Shown here: positions 1 to 6,220 of the stretch, piece after piece
Layout: each line of letters opens with the position of its first letter
Numbering within the stretch: position 1 is the stretch's first letter
Source: Rhodoferax sp.
GTDB taxonomy: Bacteria; Pseudomonadota; Gammaproteobacteria; Burkholderiales; Burkholderiaceae_C
Direction of reading: 5' to 3'
Assembly: GCA_023231075.1 (NCBI GenBank)
Contig: JALNWC010000122.1
Span: forward strand, 1 to 7,312
DNA length: 7,312 nucleotides
The notes under the pieces: generated by a model
The model's input: only the letters and a program-made list of their open reading frames with translations
What the model was told of the DNA's origin: nothing
The model's database searches: none
Translations under genes and position numbers: made by a program

Positions 1-51
1 CTGGCATACAGTTTTTGCCAGCGGAGCATTGTCTTCAAAATCGCTGCTCAT
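1..51 (-). CDS. Possible start of a divergent gene (partial, unknown function)
   Basis: An ATG at 51 on the minus strand opens a frame that runs uninterrupted to the window edge, giving MSSDFEDNAPLAKTVCQ (17 codons). I do not recognise the family. The frame would be divergent from feoA, with about 110 bases between the two starts, so the Fur box could serve both. The ribosome binding site is poor: an AGGAA lies about 15 bases upstream, too far to be ideal. The open stretch is too short to prove coding by itself, so this is a tentative call that rests on position and a plausible acidic, hydrophilic N-terminus. Confidence 0.35.
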   Translation of the reverse strand, partial: MSSDFEDNAPLAKTVCQ

Positions 52-100
52 GTCGACCCACGTCGTTTCCTCATGCTGTGGTCCTGATCCGCCATGCGTG

Positions 101-130
101 CTGAAAGGCGGTTTGTCATCCTGATAGAAT
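101..130 (+). promoter_or_regulatory. Candidate promoter of the feo operon
   Basis: A -10-like TAGAAT at 125-130 is preceded, with an 18-base spacer, by CTGAAA at 101-106, a 4/6 match to the sigma-70 -35 box. The -10 overlaps the left edge of the Fur box, which is the usual geometry for repression by promoter occlusion. An alternative -35, TTGTCA at 113-118, would need a weaker -10 inside the Fur box. This was assigned by eye only. Confidence 0.4.
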
Positions 131-146
131 GAGAATCATTCTCATT
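128..146 (+). promoter_or_regulatory. Fur box upstream of feoA
   Basis: The 19-base sequence AATGAGAATCATTCTCATT is a perfect 9-1-9 inverted repeat, closely resembling the classical Fur operator (GATAATGATAATCATTATC). It ends 15 bases before the feoA start codon and overlaps a candidate -10 element. The known behaviour of the family is that Fe(II)-loaded Fur binds such sites and represses ferrous iron uptake genes when iron is plentiful. Its presence in front of feoA makes the assignment strong. Confidence 0.88.
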
Positions 147-161
147 TAAAAGGAAGCAATC

Positions 162-392
162 ATGCCCACACTGAATCTGAAAGAAGCTGCCATTGGCCAA
201 TGGCATCGCATCCGGGCGGGGTCGGTCCCGCACCAACGGCTGGCGGAATTGGGTTTTCTGCCAATGGAAAAAGTCAAGGTGCTGCGGCGCAGCTGGTTCG
301 GCAAAGGCGCGTTGGTGGTTCAGGTGGGCAATGCGGTGTTTGCGCTGCGCCCGGGTGAAGCGCAGCTGGTGAGTCTGGAGCCCACAGCATGA
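162..392 (+). CDS. feoA: FeoA, ferrous iron transport accessory protein
   Basis: This 76-residue cytosolic protein has the small SH3-like fold of the FeoA family, thought to bind FeoB and influence its GTPase or transport activity. Visible family features are the LAELGFLP turn (residues 28-35), the following hydrophobic strand VKVLRRS, a Gly-rich loop FGKGALVVQVG (46-56) and the terminal FALRPGEAQLVSL (60-72), matching the typical '..G.pv.v...g...alR..eA..i.v' pattern. The length is normal for FeoA. The ATG start has a good Shine-Dalgarno sequence, AGGAAG at 151-156, five bases upstream. It is the first gene of the operon, lies just downstream of a Fur box, and its stop codon overlaps the feoB start in an ATGA, suggesting translational coupling. 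Confidence 0.93.
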   Translation: MPTLNLKEAAIGQWHRIRAGSVPHQRLAELGFLPMEKVKVLRRSWFGKGALVVQVGNAVFALRPGEAQLVSLEPTA

Positions 393-2269
393 GCACCAGC
401 AGCACCATCAATGTGTCTGGCCTGGCACAAAACACACTGGCCCTGCTGGGCAATCCCAACTGCGGCAAGACGGTGCTGTTCAATCGCTTGACCGGCAGCC
501 AGCAAAAGGTGGCCAACTATGCCGGCGTGACGGTCGACATGAAACGCGGCTTGATGAAAACCAGTGCCGGTCGCGCCGTCAGTGTGCTGGACTTGCCTGG
601 CACCTACAGCCTGAACGCCGGCAGTGAGGACGAGGCCGTGGCCTGCGCGGTGGTGCTGGGGCACAGTTTGCAGACCAGCGCGCCCAGGCTCACGGCGGTG
701 ATTCTGGACGCCACCCGGCTGCGCCGGGGCCTGCGGCTGGTAGCCGCATTGCAGCGTGTGCGGGTGCCCATGGTGGTGGTGCTCAACATGATGGACCGGG
801 TGCGCGGACAGGGCCGGGAGATTGATGCCCGCCGACTTGAACAGGTGCTGGGTGTGCCCGTGGTCGAAGCCACGGGTATCCATGCGCAGGGCACGGATGC
901 ACTCAGGACGATGCTTGATCGGCCGGACCTCTGGCAACCGACGGCGCATGAAAACCTGGCGCTGGAAAGCGGCTCTGCGGCCACGCTGACCGACGACCAG
1001 CAAGCGCAGGTCTGGCTGCGCCAAGCCGGCCAGGAGGCGCCCCTGACCGAACACCGCGGGTCGCAACGGCTGGACCAATGGCTGCTGCACCCGGTGACTG
1101 GCGTGATGGTGTTGCTGACCCTGCTGTTCCTCATTTTTCAGGCCGTGTTTGCCTGGGCCGAGTGGCCGATGGGGTTGATCGAAGAGGCCACCGCGCTGCT
1201 CGCCAAGGGCGTCAACGCGCTGCTTCCGGACGGTTTGCTCAAGGGCCTGCTGGTGGATGGTGTGATCGCTGGCGTGGGCGGGGTGCTGGTCTTCCTGCCG
1301 CAAATCCTGATCTTGTTCTTGTTTATCCTCATGCTCGAAGAGTCGGGTTACCTGCCGCGCGCGGCGTTGCTGCTGGACCGCCTGATGGGCAGCCTGGGCT
1401 TGTCGGGGCGCTCGTTCATCCCGCTCTTGTCCAGCTTTGCCTGCGCCATCCCCGGCATCATGGCCACGCGCACCATTGCCGACCGGCGGGCACGCTGGGT
1501 CACGATCCTGATTGCGCCCTTGATGACCTGTTCGGCGCGCTTGCCGGTTTACGCCTTGCTGATCGGCGCCTTCATTCCCAATCGGCAGGTCTGGGGCCTG
1601 GGCCTGCAGGGTCTGGTGTTGTTTGGTCTGTACCTGTTTGGCATTGTGTCCGCCGTGCTGGTGGCCTGGGCCGTCAAGCAGTGGGGCGGTTCGCAAGCCT
1701 CGGCGCAACTGATGATGGAGCTGCCCGACTACCACTGGCCCCGCGCCCAAGATGTGCTGATCGGCCTGTGGCAACGCGGCGCCATTTTTCTGCGCAGTGT
1801 GGGCGGCATCATCCTGGCGCTGACCGTGATCCTTTGGTTTTTGTCCACCTTTCCGCAGGCCCCGGCCGGGTTCAGCGGCGCAGCCATCGAGTACAGCCTG
1901 GCCGGACGCATGGGTCGGGCGCTGGCCGTGGTGTTCGAGCCGATCGGGTTCAACTGGCAGATCGCCGTGGCGCTGATCCCGAGTCTGGCCGCGCGCGAAG
2001 TGGTGGTCAGCGCACTGGGAACGGTGTATGCGCTGTCGCAAGTGGGTGATGAGGTGGGCACGGCGCTGGCGCCTTTGATTGCATCCGACTGGTCCCTGGC
2101 CACCGGCCTGTCCCTGTTGGTCTGGTTTGTCTTTGCGCCACAGTGCCTGGCCACCCTGGCGGTGGTGCGCAAGGAGGTGGGTGGCTGGGCCATGCCCGCA
2201 GGCATGGCGGTGTTGCTGTTCTCGCTGGCCTACGCCGCGTCCTGGATGACTTATCGGGTGGCGTCATGA
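389..2269 (+). CDS. feoB: FeoB, ferrous iron permease with N-terminal GTPase domain
   Basis: FeoB imports Fe(II) across the inner membrane. The 626-residue protein begins with a G domain: G1 GNPNCGKT (21-28), switch I/G2 Thr around 48, G3 DLPG (68-71) and G4 NMMD (133-136), with a degenerate G5 near EATG (160-163). A short helical spacer (about 165-225) leads to the membrane domain from about 236. This has Gate-type segments: LEESGYLPRAA (316-326), SSFACAIPGIMATR (348-361) with Cys352, APLMTCSARLP (376-386) with Cys381, and a second gate PSLAAREVVVSALG (531-544). Final membrane helices lie near 569-593 and 600-622. It is shorter than E. coli FeoB (773 residues), mainly in the spacer and C-terminal region, but all core motifs are intact. 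The start overlaps the feoA stop and has TGGAG at 376-380 as ribosome binding site. It is probably repressed by Fur with feoA. Confidence 0.96.
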   Translation: MSTSSTINVSGLAQNTLALLGNPNCGKTVLFNRLTGSQQKVANYAGVTVDMKRGLMKTSAGRAVSVLDLPGTYSLNAGSEDEAVACAVVLGHSLQTSAPRLTAVILDATRLRRGLRLVAALQRVRVPMVVVLNMMDRVRGQGREIDARRLEQVLGVPVVEATGIHAQGTDALRTMLDRPDLWQPTAHENLALESGSAATLTDDQQAQVWLRQAGQEAPLTEHRGSQRLDQWLLHPVTGVMVLLTLLFLIFQAVFAWAEWPMGLIEEATALLAKGVNALLPDGLLKGLLVDGVIAGVGGVLVFLPQILILFLFILMLEESGYLPRAALLLDRLMGSLGLSGRSFIPLLSSFACAIPGIMATRTIADRRARWVTILIAPLMTCSARLPVYALLIGAFIPNRQVWGLGLQGLVLFGLYLFGIVSAVLVAWAVKQWGGSQASAQLMMELPDYHWPRAQDVLIGLWQRGAIFLRSVGGIILALTVILWFLSTFPQAPAGFSGAAIEYSLAGRMGRALAVVFEPIGFNWQIAVALIPSLAAREVVVSALGTVYALSQVGDEVGTALAPLIASDWSLATGLSLLVWFVFAPQCLATLAVVRKEVGGWAMPAGMAVLLFSLAYAASWMTYRVAS

Positions 2270-2415
2270 TGTCGGCCTACCTCGTTACGCTGCTGGATCT
2301 GATGCTCGTGCTGGCGGTGCTCGCATGGGCCTGCCGTTTCCTGTGGCGACGCCACTTTCAACCCGGACGCAAGCGCGCAAGCGCGTGTGACACCTGCCGA
2401 AAATGTGGACATTGA
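2266..2415 (+). CDS. Small FeoB-associated Cys-rich membrane protein
   Basis: This is a 49-residue protein. A single hydrophobic helix (about residues 4-27, LVTLLDLMLVLAVLAWACRF) is followed by a basic stretch (RRHFQPGRKR) and a C-terminal CDTCRKCGH with a CxxCxxC pattern (Cys41, 44, 47). The layout of a short membrane anchor plus terminal Cys cluster matches the FeoB-associated Cys-rich small proteins found after feoB in many bacteria; it is not a winged-helix FeoC of the enterobacterial type. Its start was chosen at 2266 because that ATG overlaps the feoB stop as ATGA, like the feoA-feoB junction; a second ATG follows at 2269. The upstream frame inside feoB is an accidental extension. By analogy it may bind iron or a metal cluster near the FeoB pore, or sense redox state; this is inference. 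Confidence 0.75.
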   Translation: MMSAYLVTLLDLMLVLAVLAWACRFLWRRHFQPGRKRASACDTCRKCGH

Positions 2416-2525
2416 TGTGATGGCCCCTGCCCGGCAGGTGTAGGTCTCTTGTTGCAAACTCGGGCAATTGGTATCAAAAACAAGGGCAAAATCACCTGTC
2501 CTGAACCCCTTGAAAAGGTACCCTG
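2416..2525 (+). other. Intergenic region between feo operon and c-di-GMP gene
   Basis: These 110 bases separate the Cys-rich small gene from the GGDEF-EAL gene. A 9-base inverted repeat, ACACCTGCC at 2390-2398 and GGCAGGTGT at 2433-2441, spans the end of the small gene. Its 34-base loop and the lack of a T-run make it a poor intrinsic terminator. A weak promoter-like pair, TTGTTG at 2449-2454 and TATCAA at 2472-2477 with a 17-base spacer, could start separate transcription of the downstream gene. Neither element is convincing by eye, so read-through from feo and an independent promoter both remain possible. Confidence 0.3.
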
Positions 2526-5500
2526 GTGAAATTGTTGGCGAGCTTTGAATCGAAGGTGCTGGCCGCACTCGGCGCTGCCATGCTGGTGGTCGTCACGCTC
2601 ACGGCCATGACCTGGGCTGTGGCCAACGATGCGGCCGAGGCGTCGCGCTGGATTGGCCACACCCAGGAGGTGCTTGCCAGCCTGGCCCGGATCAGAAACG
2701 ACTCGGTTCAGATTGAGTTCATCACGCAAAGCTACCGGATTTCCGGTGACCAGAATGGTCTGGCCGAACGTGATGCCGCCATTGCGTCCCGTGAAGCCCA
2801 GTTGCGCTGGCTCAAGGAGAGAACCAGCGACAACCCGCGCCAGCAGGCGCTTTGGGCGCAGTTGCGCGAGGTGCTGGATGAACGCCTTGCGATCGCCAGC
2901 CGCATGGTGGAGCTGCGTCAAACGCAAGGTCAGGAGGCCGCCACTGCGTTCGCAGCGCGTGCACCACTGCAGGAGACACGCACGCGCACTTACCGGATTT
3001 TGCAGGACATGGAAGTTCTCGAGCGCGGCTTGCTGGAGACCCGCCGTGCCATGCAGTCAAACGTGCGCCAACGCATGGTGCTGACCGGGGCATTGGTGTC
3101 TGTCGTCCTGATCTTCATGCTGTTCGCCGCCTACGGTTTGATCCGGCGCCAGCTGCGCGAAACCCGGGCCAGCCAGCGGGCGCTCGCTGAAAGTGAAGAA
3201 AGCCTGGCCACCACACTGAATTCCATCGGGGATGCGGTGATGGCCACAGACACGGCAGGGCGCATCACCGGCATGAACCCGGTGGCCGTCCGGTTGACCG
3301 GTTGGTCTGTGCCGCACGCCTTGGGGCGCCCTATCGAAGAGGTGTTTCACGTCGTCCATGAGCAAACCCGCGCGCCTGTGGAGGCCCCAGTGACCAAGGT
3401 GCTGGCCACCGGTGAGGTCCAGGAGCTTGCCAATCACACGATTCTCATTGCCAGGGATGGCAGCGAATGTCCCATCGCGGACAGTGCCGCGCCGATCCGC
3501 GACGTGGCAGGCCGGGTGGTTGGTGTGGTGTTTGTGTTTCGTGATGAGACGGTGGCCCGGCAAGCGAAACAGGCTATCCGCGAGCGGAACCAGTGGCTGG
3601 AACAATGCGTGCTGGAGCGCACCGAGGCGTTGCAGGCGCGCGAGCAACAACTGTCACGCGTGCTCGAAGGCTCCGACCAGGGCTATTGGGACTGGAACCT
3701 CAAGAGCAACGATTTTCAGGTCAGCGCGCGCTTGGAAACCATGCTCGGTTATGCGCCCGGCGAGATGCGGGTTGACACGGCCCATTGGCCTGAATTGGTG
3801 CACCCCGAGGACCTGCCCCTGGCCCTGGCCTCGATCGAGCGACACATGTCTGGCGCGAGAACCAGCCATGAAGTCGAGTTTCGTGCGAAAGCCAAAGACG
3901 GCAGCTGGCGCTGGATTCTGACCCGCGGCCGCATCACGGCGCGTGCCGAAGATGGCACGCCGCTCATGATGTCAGGCACGCATACCGACGTGACCGAGCG
4001 CAAGCAGTTTGAACTGGCGCAGCGCGAAGCCGGTGTGGTGTTTGACCGCAGCTACGAAGGCATCATGGTGGCCAATGCCGACGGCCTGATCACCAAGGTG
4101 AATCCGGCGTTCACCCGCATCACGGGCTATGAGGCGTCGGAGGTGACGGGCTGCTCGCCCCGCATGCTGTCGTCGGGACGGCAAGACGCGCGCTTCTACC
4201 AGGAATTCTGGGAGTCGTTGAACCGGCGTGATTTCTGGCGCGGCGAGATCTGGAACAAGCGCAAGACGGGCGAGTTGTACGCTGTGCTGCAATCGATCTC
4301 GGTGGTGCGGGATGTGCACGCAAAAGTGCTCCACTATGTCAGTGTGTTCACCGATATCACGCAGATCAAGGCGCATGAAGCGGAGCTTGATCGGGTGGCG
4401 AATTACGACGCCCTGACCGGCCTGCCCAATCGTCGTTTGCTCTCCGACCGTTTGAAGCAGGCCATTCTCCGGTCTGATCGGAGTGGCAAATTGTGCGCCA
4501 TCTGCTTCCTTGACCTTGACGGCTTCAAATTCATCAATGACCGAATGGGCCACCTGTTGGGGGACCAGTTGTTGATCGGCGTGGCGGGGCATTTGCAGAC
4601 GGTTTTGCGCGCCGGTGACACCCTGTCCAGACTTTCCGGGGACGAATTCGTGCTGTTGCTTTCCGACGTGAATTCTCTGGCCGAATGCACTTTGATACTT
4701 GACCGCGTGCTGGAGGCCGTGCGTCGCCCCGTGACGGCGACGGGTCATGTCCTGGCTGTCACTGCCAGCATCGGGGTCAGCCTGTACCCTGACGACAAGG
4801 TCGATCCTGACACCCTGTTGCGTCACGCCGACCAGGCCATGTACCTGGCCAAACAGGCTGGCAAGAACCGCTACCAATTGTTCGATGCCGAGATCGATCG
4901 CAGGGTGCAAAACCATCTGGAAGTCCTTGAGCACATGAAGCAGGCGTTGGGTCGGCAGGAGTTTCTGCTGTTTTACCAGCCCCAGGTCGATATCGGCAGT
5001 GGCGAGGTGCTCGGGGTGGAGGCCCTGATTCGCTGGCAGCACCCCGAGCGTGGCCTGTTGCCGCCCAGTGATTTTCTGCCGCACCTGCAAGGCAGTCTCC
5101 TTGAGCAGGTTTTCGGTGAGTGGGTGATTGAAACCGCGCTGCAGCAGATCGAAGCCTGGGCTCGCCTTGGACTGGAACTGAAGGTCAGCGTCAACGTCAG
5201 TGCCGACCATTTGCTGCAATCGGATTTCAGCAACCGTCTGGCCCAGGCCCTGGCGCGGCATGCCGACATCAAACCCGCATGGCTGGAACTGGAGGTGCTG
5301 GAAACAGCGGCCATTGGGGACATGCAACAAGCGGTTGACATCATGCAAAGCTGCAGGTTGTTGGGCGTGAGCTTCTCACTTGACGATTTTGGCACCGGCT
5401 ACGCCTCGCTCACCTACCTGCGCAAATTGCCGGTGGACACGCTGAAAATTGACCAGAGCTTTGTGCGCGACATGCTGACCAATCCGGATGACCTGAGCAT

Positions 5501-5714
5501 CGTGCAAAGCGTGGTTGAACTCGCCGCTGCGTTTCATCGCAGGGTCATCGCCGAGGGCGTGGAAACACTCGAGCACTGTGATGCGTTGCTGCAGATGGGC
5601 TGTCATCACGTGCAGGGCTATGGCATTGCCAAGCCCATGTCGGCGCAGCAAATTCCGGCCTGGTGCGACATGTGGCTTCAATCCGGCGGCTGGCAGCAGC
5701 ACGGACCGGTCTGA
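2526..5714 (+). CDS. Membrane CHASE3-PAS-PAS-PAS-GGDEF-EAL c-di-GMP enzyme
   Basis: This 1062-residue inner-membrane sensor protein probably makes and/or degrades c-di-GMP. TM1 (about 10-33) and TM2 (about 184-206) flank a helical periplasmic CHASE3-like domain (about 35-180; note FITQSYRISGDQN and LLETRRAM). Three PAS domains follow: about 223-341 (LNSIGDAVMATD), 375-493 (GYWDWNL, with a PAC end THTDVTERKQ) and 500-617 (YEGIMVANADG, then SVFTDITQIK). A coiled coil (about 341-375) links the first two. The GGDEF domain (about 618-787) has SGDEF at 704-708, metal Asp663, guanine-contacting Asn671 and Asp680, and an RxxD inhibitory site R695-D698. The EAL domain (about 797-1045) has Glu832 of EAL, Asn890, Glu923/926, Asp953-Asp954 in DDFGTGYASL, Lys974, Glu1010/Glu1013 and Gln1030, so phosphodiesterase activity is expected. 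The GTG start has AAAAGG at 2513-2518, seven bases upstream. The signal sensed is unknown. Confidence 0.93.
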   Translation: MKLLASFESKVLAALGAAMLVVVTLTAMTWAVANDAAEASRWIGHTQEVLASLARIRNDSVQIEFITQSYRISGDQNGLAERDAAIASREAQLRWLKERTSDNPRQQALWAQLREVLDERLAIASRMVELRQTQGQEAATAFAARAPLQETRTRTYRILQDMEVLERGLLETRRAMQSNVRQRMVLTGALVSVVLIFMLFAAYGLIRRQLRETRASQRALAESEESLATTLNSIGDAVMATDTAGRITGMNPVAVRLTGWSVPHALGRPIEEVFHVVHEQTRAPVEAPVTKVLATGEVQELANHTILIARDGSECPIADSAAPIRDVAGRVVGVVFVFRDETVARQAKQAIRERNQWLEQCVLERTEALQAREQQLSRVLEGSDQGYWDWNLKSNDFQVSARLETMLGYAPGEMRVDTAHWPELVHPEDLPLALASIERHMSGARTSHEVEFRAKAKDGSWRWILTRGRITARAEDGTPLMMSGTHTDVTERKQFELAQREAGVVFDRSYEGIMVANADGLITKVNPAFTRITGYEASEVTGCSPRMLSSGRQDARFYQEFWESLNRRDFWRGEIWNKRKTGELYAVLQSISVVRDVHAKVLHYVSVFTDITQIKAHEAELDRVANYDALTGLPNRRLLSDRLKQAILRSDRSGKLCAICFLDLDGFKFINDRMGHLLGDQLLIGVAGHLQTVLRAGDTLSRLSGDEFVLLLSDVNSLAECTLILDRVLEAVRRPVTATGHVLAVTASIGVSLYPDDKVDPDTLLRHADQAMYLAKQAGKNRYQLFDAEIDRRVQNHLEVLEHMKQALGRQEFLLFYQPQVDIGSGEVLGVEALIRWQHPERGLLPPSDFLPHLQGSLLEQVFGEWVIETALQQIEAWARLGLELKVSVNVSADHLLQSDFSNRLAQALARHADIKPAWLELEVLETAAIGDMQQAVDIMQSCRLLGVSFSLDDFGTGYASLTYLRKLPVDTLKIDQSFVRDMLTNPDDLSIVQSVVELAAAFHRRVIAEGVETLEHCDALLQMGCHHVQGYGIAKPMSAQQIPAWCDMWLQSGGWQQHGPV

Positions 5715-5765
5715 AACCCATGGACTTCGCACCGTTTGGCCATCGCAAAAAAAGCCATTTGTACC

Positions 5766-6003
5766 ATGCGGTCAATCGCTCGAACTTAACCGATTTTTGC
5801 GGAACCCGTAGCGGTGCTGGTGGTGGCATGTTTTTATGTCTGGAATACGCTGACACGTTATCCGGCTGTGGATCACGTGGATCATGCCAGCCTGTTGTTT
5901 GAAGGCTTGTTTCAGGTTGTGGGCTTCGCTTTGGTCCTGCTGGGTTGGCGCCGATGGATCGACTACAACGAGACCCTGAAGGCGCAACTTTCTGAACTTG
6001 CCA
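5766..6003 (+). pseudogene. Remnant of a membrane protein, probable diguanylate cyclase N-terminus
   Basis: From 5790 the + frame reads as a convincing membrane protein: AEPVAVLVVACFYVWNTL, a loop with DHVDHA, then LLFEGLFQVVGFALVLLGW followed by RRWIDYNETLKAQLSELATV. The last part resembles the linker leading into a GGDEF domain (usually 'ELAxxDxLTGLxNRR'), but the expected DxLTGL never appears and the frame continues into sequence antisense to the hemerythrin remnant, ending at 6107. An in-frame ATG at 5766 (MRSIART) is cut off by a TAA at 5787-5789, so the ancestral start may be disabled; a GTG at 5814 is the only later start with a weak GGAA upstream. I read it as a fragment, truncated at its 3' end near 6000. 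Assignment to a diguanylate cyclase is inference from the linker and TM layout. Confidence 0.5.
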
Positions 6004-6130
6004 CGGTCTCGGTCACGTGGGGCTTTTCTGTGGCCGCGAGCAACTTGTTCACCAGTGCGAACATCGTTTGGTGCTGGGCGTCTACCTCGGCGTCGCCCAG
6101 ACGGTAGCGGTGCCGCCATTCGATGGCCAT
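5963..6130 (-). pseudogene. 3'-truncated bacteriohemerythrin remnant
   Basis: Starting from ATG at 6130, the minus-strand frame gives MAIEWRHRYRLGDAEVDAQH and continues through QTMFALVNKLLAATEKPHVTETV. This is the typical N-terminal pattern of bacterial hemerythrins: an early W, then '.lg...iD.qH..lf.l.N.ll'. His20 would be the first ligand of the di-iron O2-binding site. After about residue 43 the resemblance stops and the frame ends with TAG at codon 56. The expected HFxxEE and later HxxxH/D ligands, found in the usual roughly 130-residue protein, are absent, so it cannot form a normal di-iron centre. No good ribosome binding site precedes it; a TTG at 6160 would extend it by ten residues but sits inside an inverted repeat. 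It is probably not functional. Confidence 0.65.
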
Positions 6131-6148
6131 ATTGTTTTCAGGAATTGA

Positions 6149-6187
6149 AATGGCGGCCAATGGGCAATGCGAACATTGGCCGCCATT
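6149..6187. repeat. Perfect 14-bp inverted repeat (hairpin)
   Basis: AATGGCGGCCAATG at 6149-6162 and CATTGGCCGCCATT at 6174-6187 are exact reverse complements separated by an 11-base loop. The hairpin lies 33 bases past the stop codon of the minus-strand TerC-family gene and just before the hemerythrin remnant. Read on the minus strand it is followed by TCAATT rather than a clean T-run, so it could be a weak intrinsic terminator for the TerC gene, an mRNA 3'-end stabilising hairpin, or a dispersed repeat element. The repeat itself is certain; its role is inferred. Confidence 0.7.
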
Positions 6188-6220
6188 CTTGCCACAGGTG
6201 ATTCCGTGGCTCTGGCGCGT

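Noticed and set aside
320..2041. 573-codon open frame on the minus strand opposite feoB
   Set aside because: The translation is rich in Gln, His, Arg and Gly with no domain pattern and lies wholly antisense to the clear FeoB gene; it is an artefact of GC-rich codon use.
1078..2049. 323-codon plus-strand frame inside feoB
   Set aside because: A shifted-frame shadow of the FeoB membrane domain; no frameshift is needed, since FeoB is intact in its own frame.
3972..5348. 458-codon minus-strand open frame opposite the GGDEF-EAL region
   Set aside because: Composition is typical of antisense frames (many His, Gln, Arg), no recognisable motif, and the sense strand has fully conserved catalytic residues.
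5744..5801. Inverted repeat CGCAAAAA / TTTTTGCG after the GGDEF-EAL gene
   Set aside because: Only 8 bp, A/T-rich, with a 42-base loop; too weak to call a terminator.
5663..5902. 79-codon plus-strand frame overlapping the end of the GGDEF-EAL gene
   Set aside because: It begins inside the EAL gene in another frame and has no family resemblance; the membrane-protein remnant in a different frame explains this stretch better.
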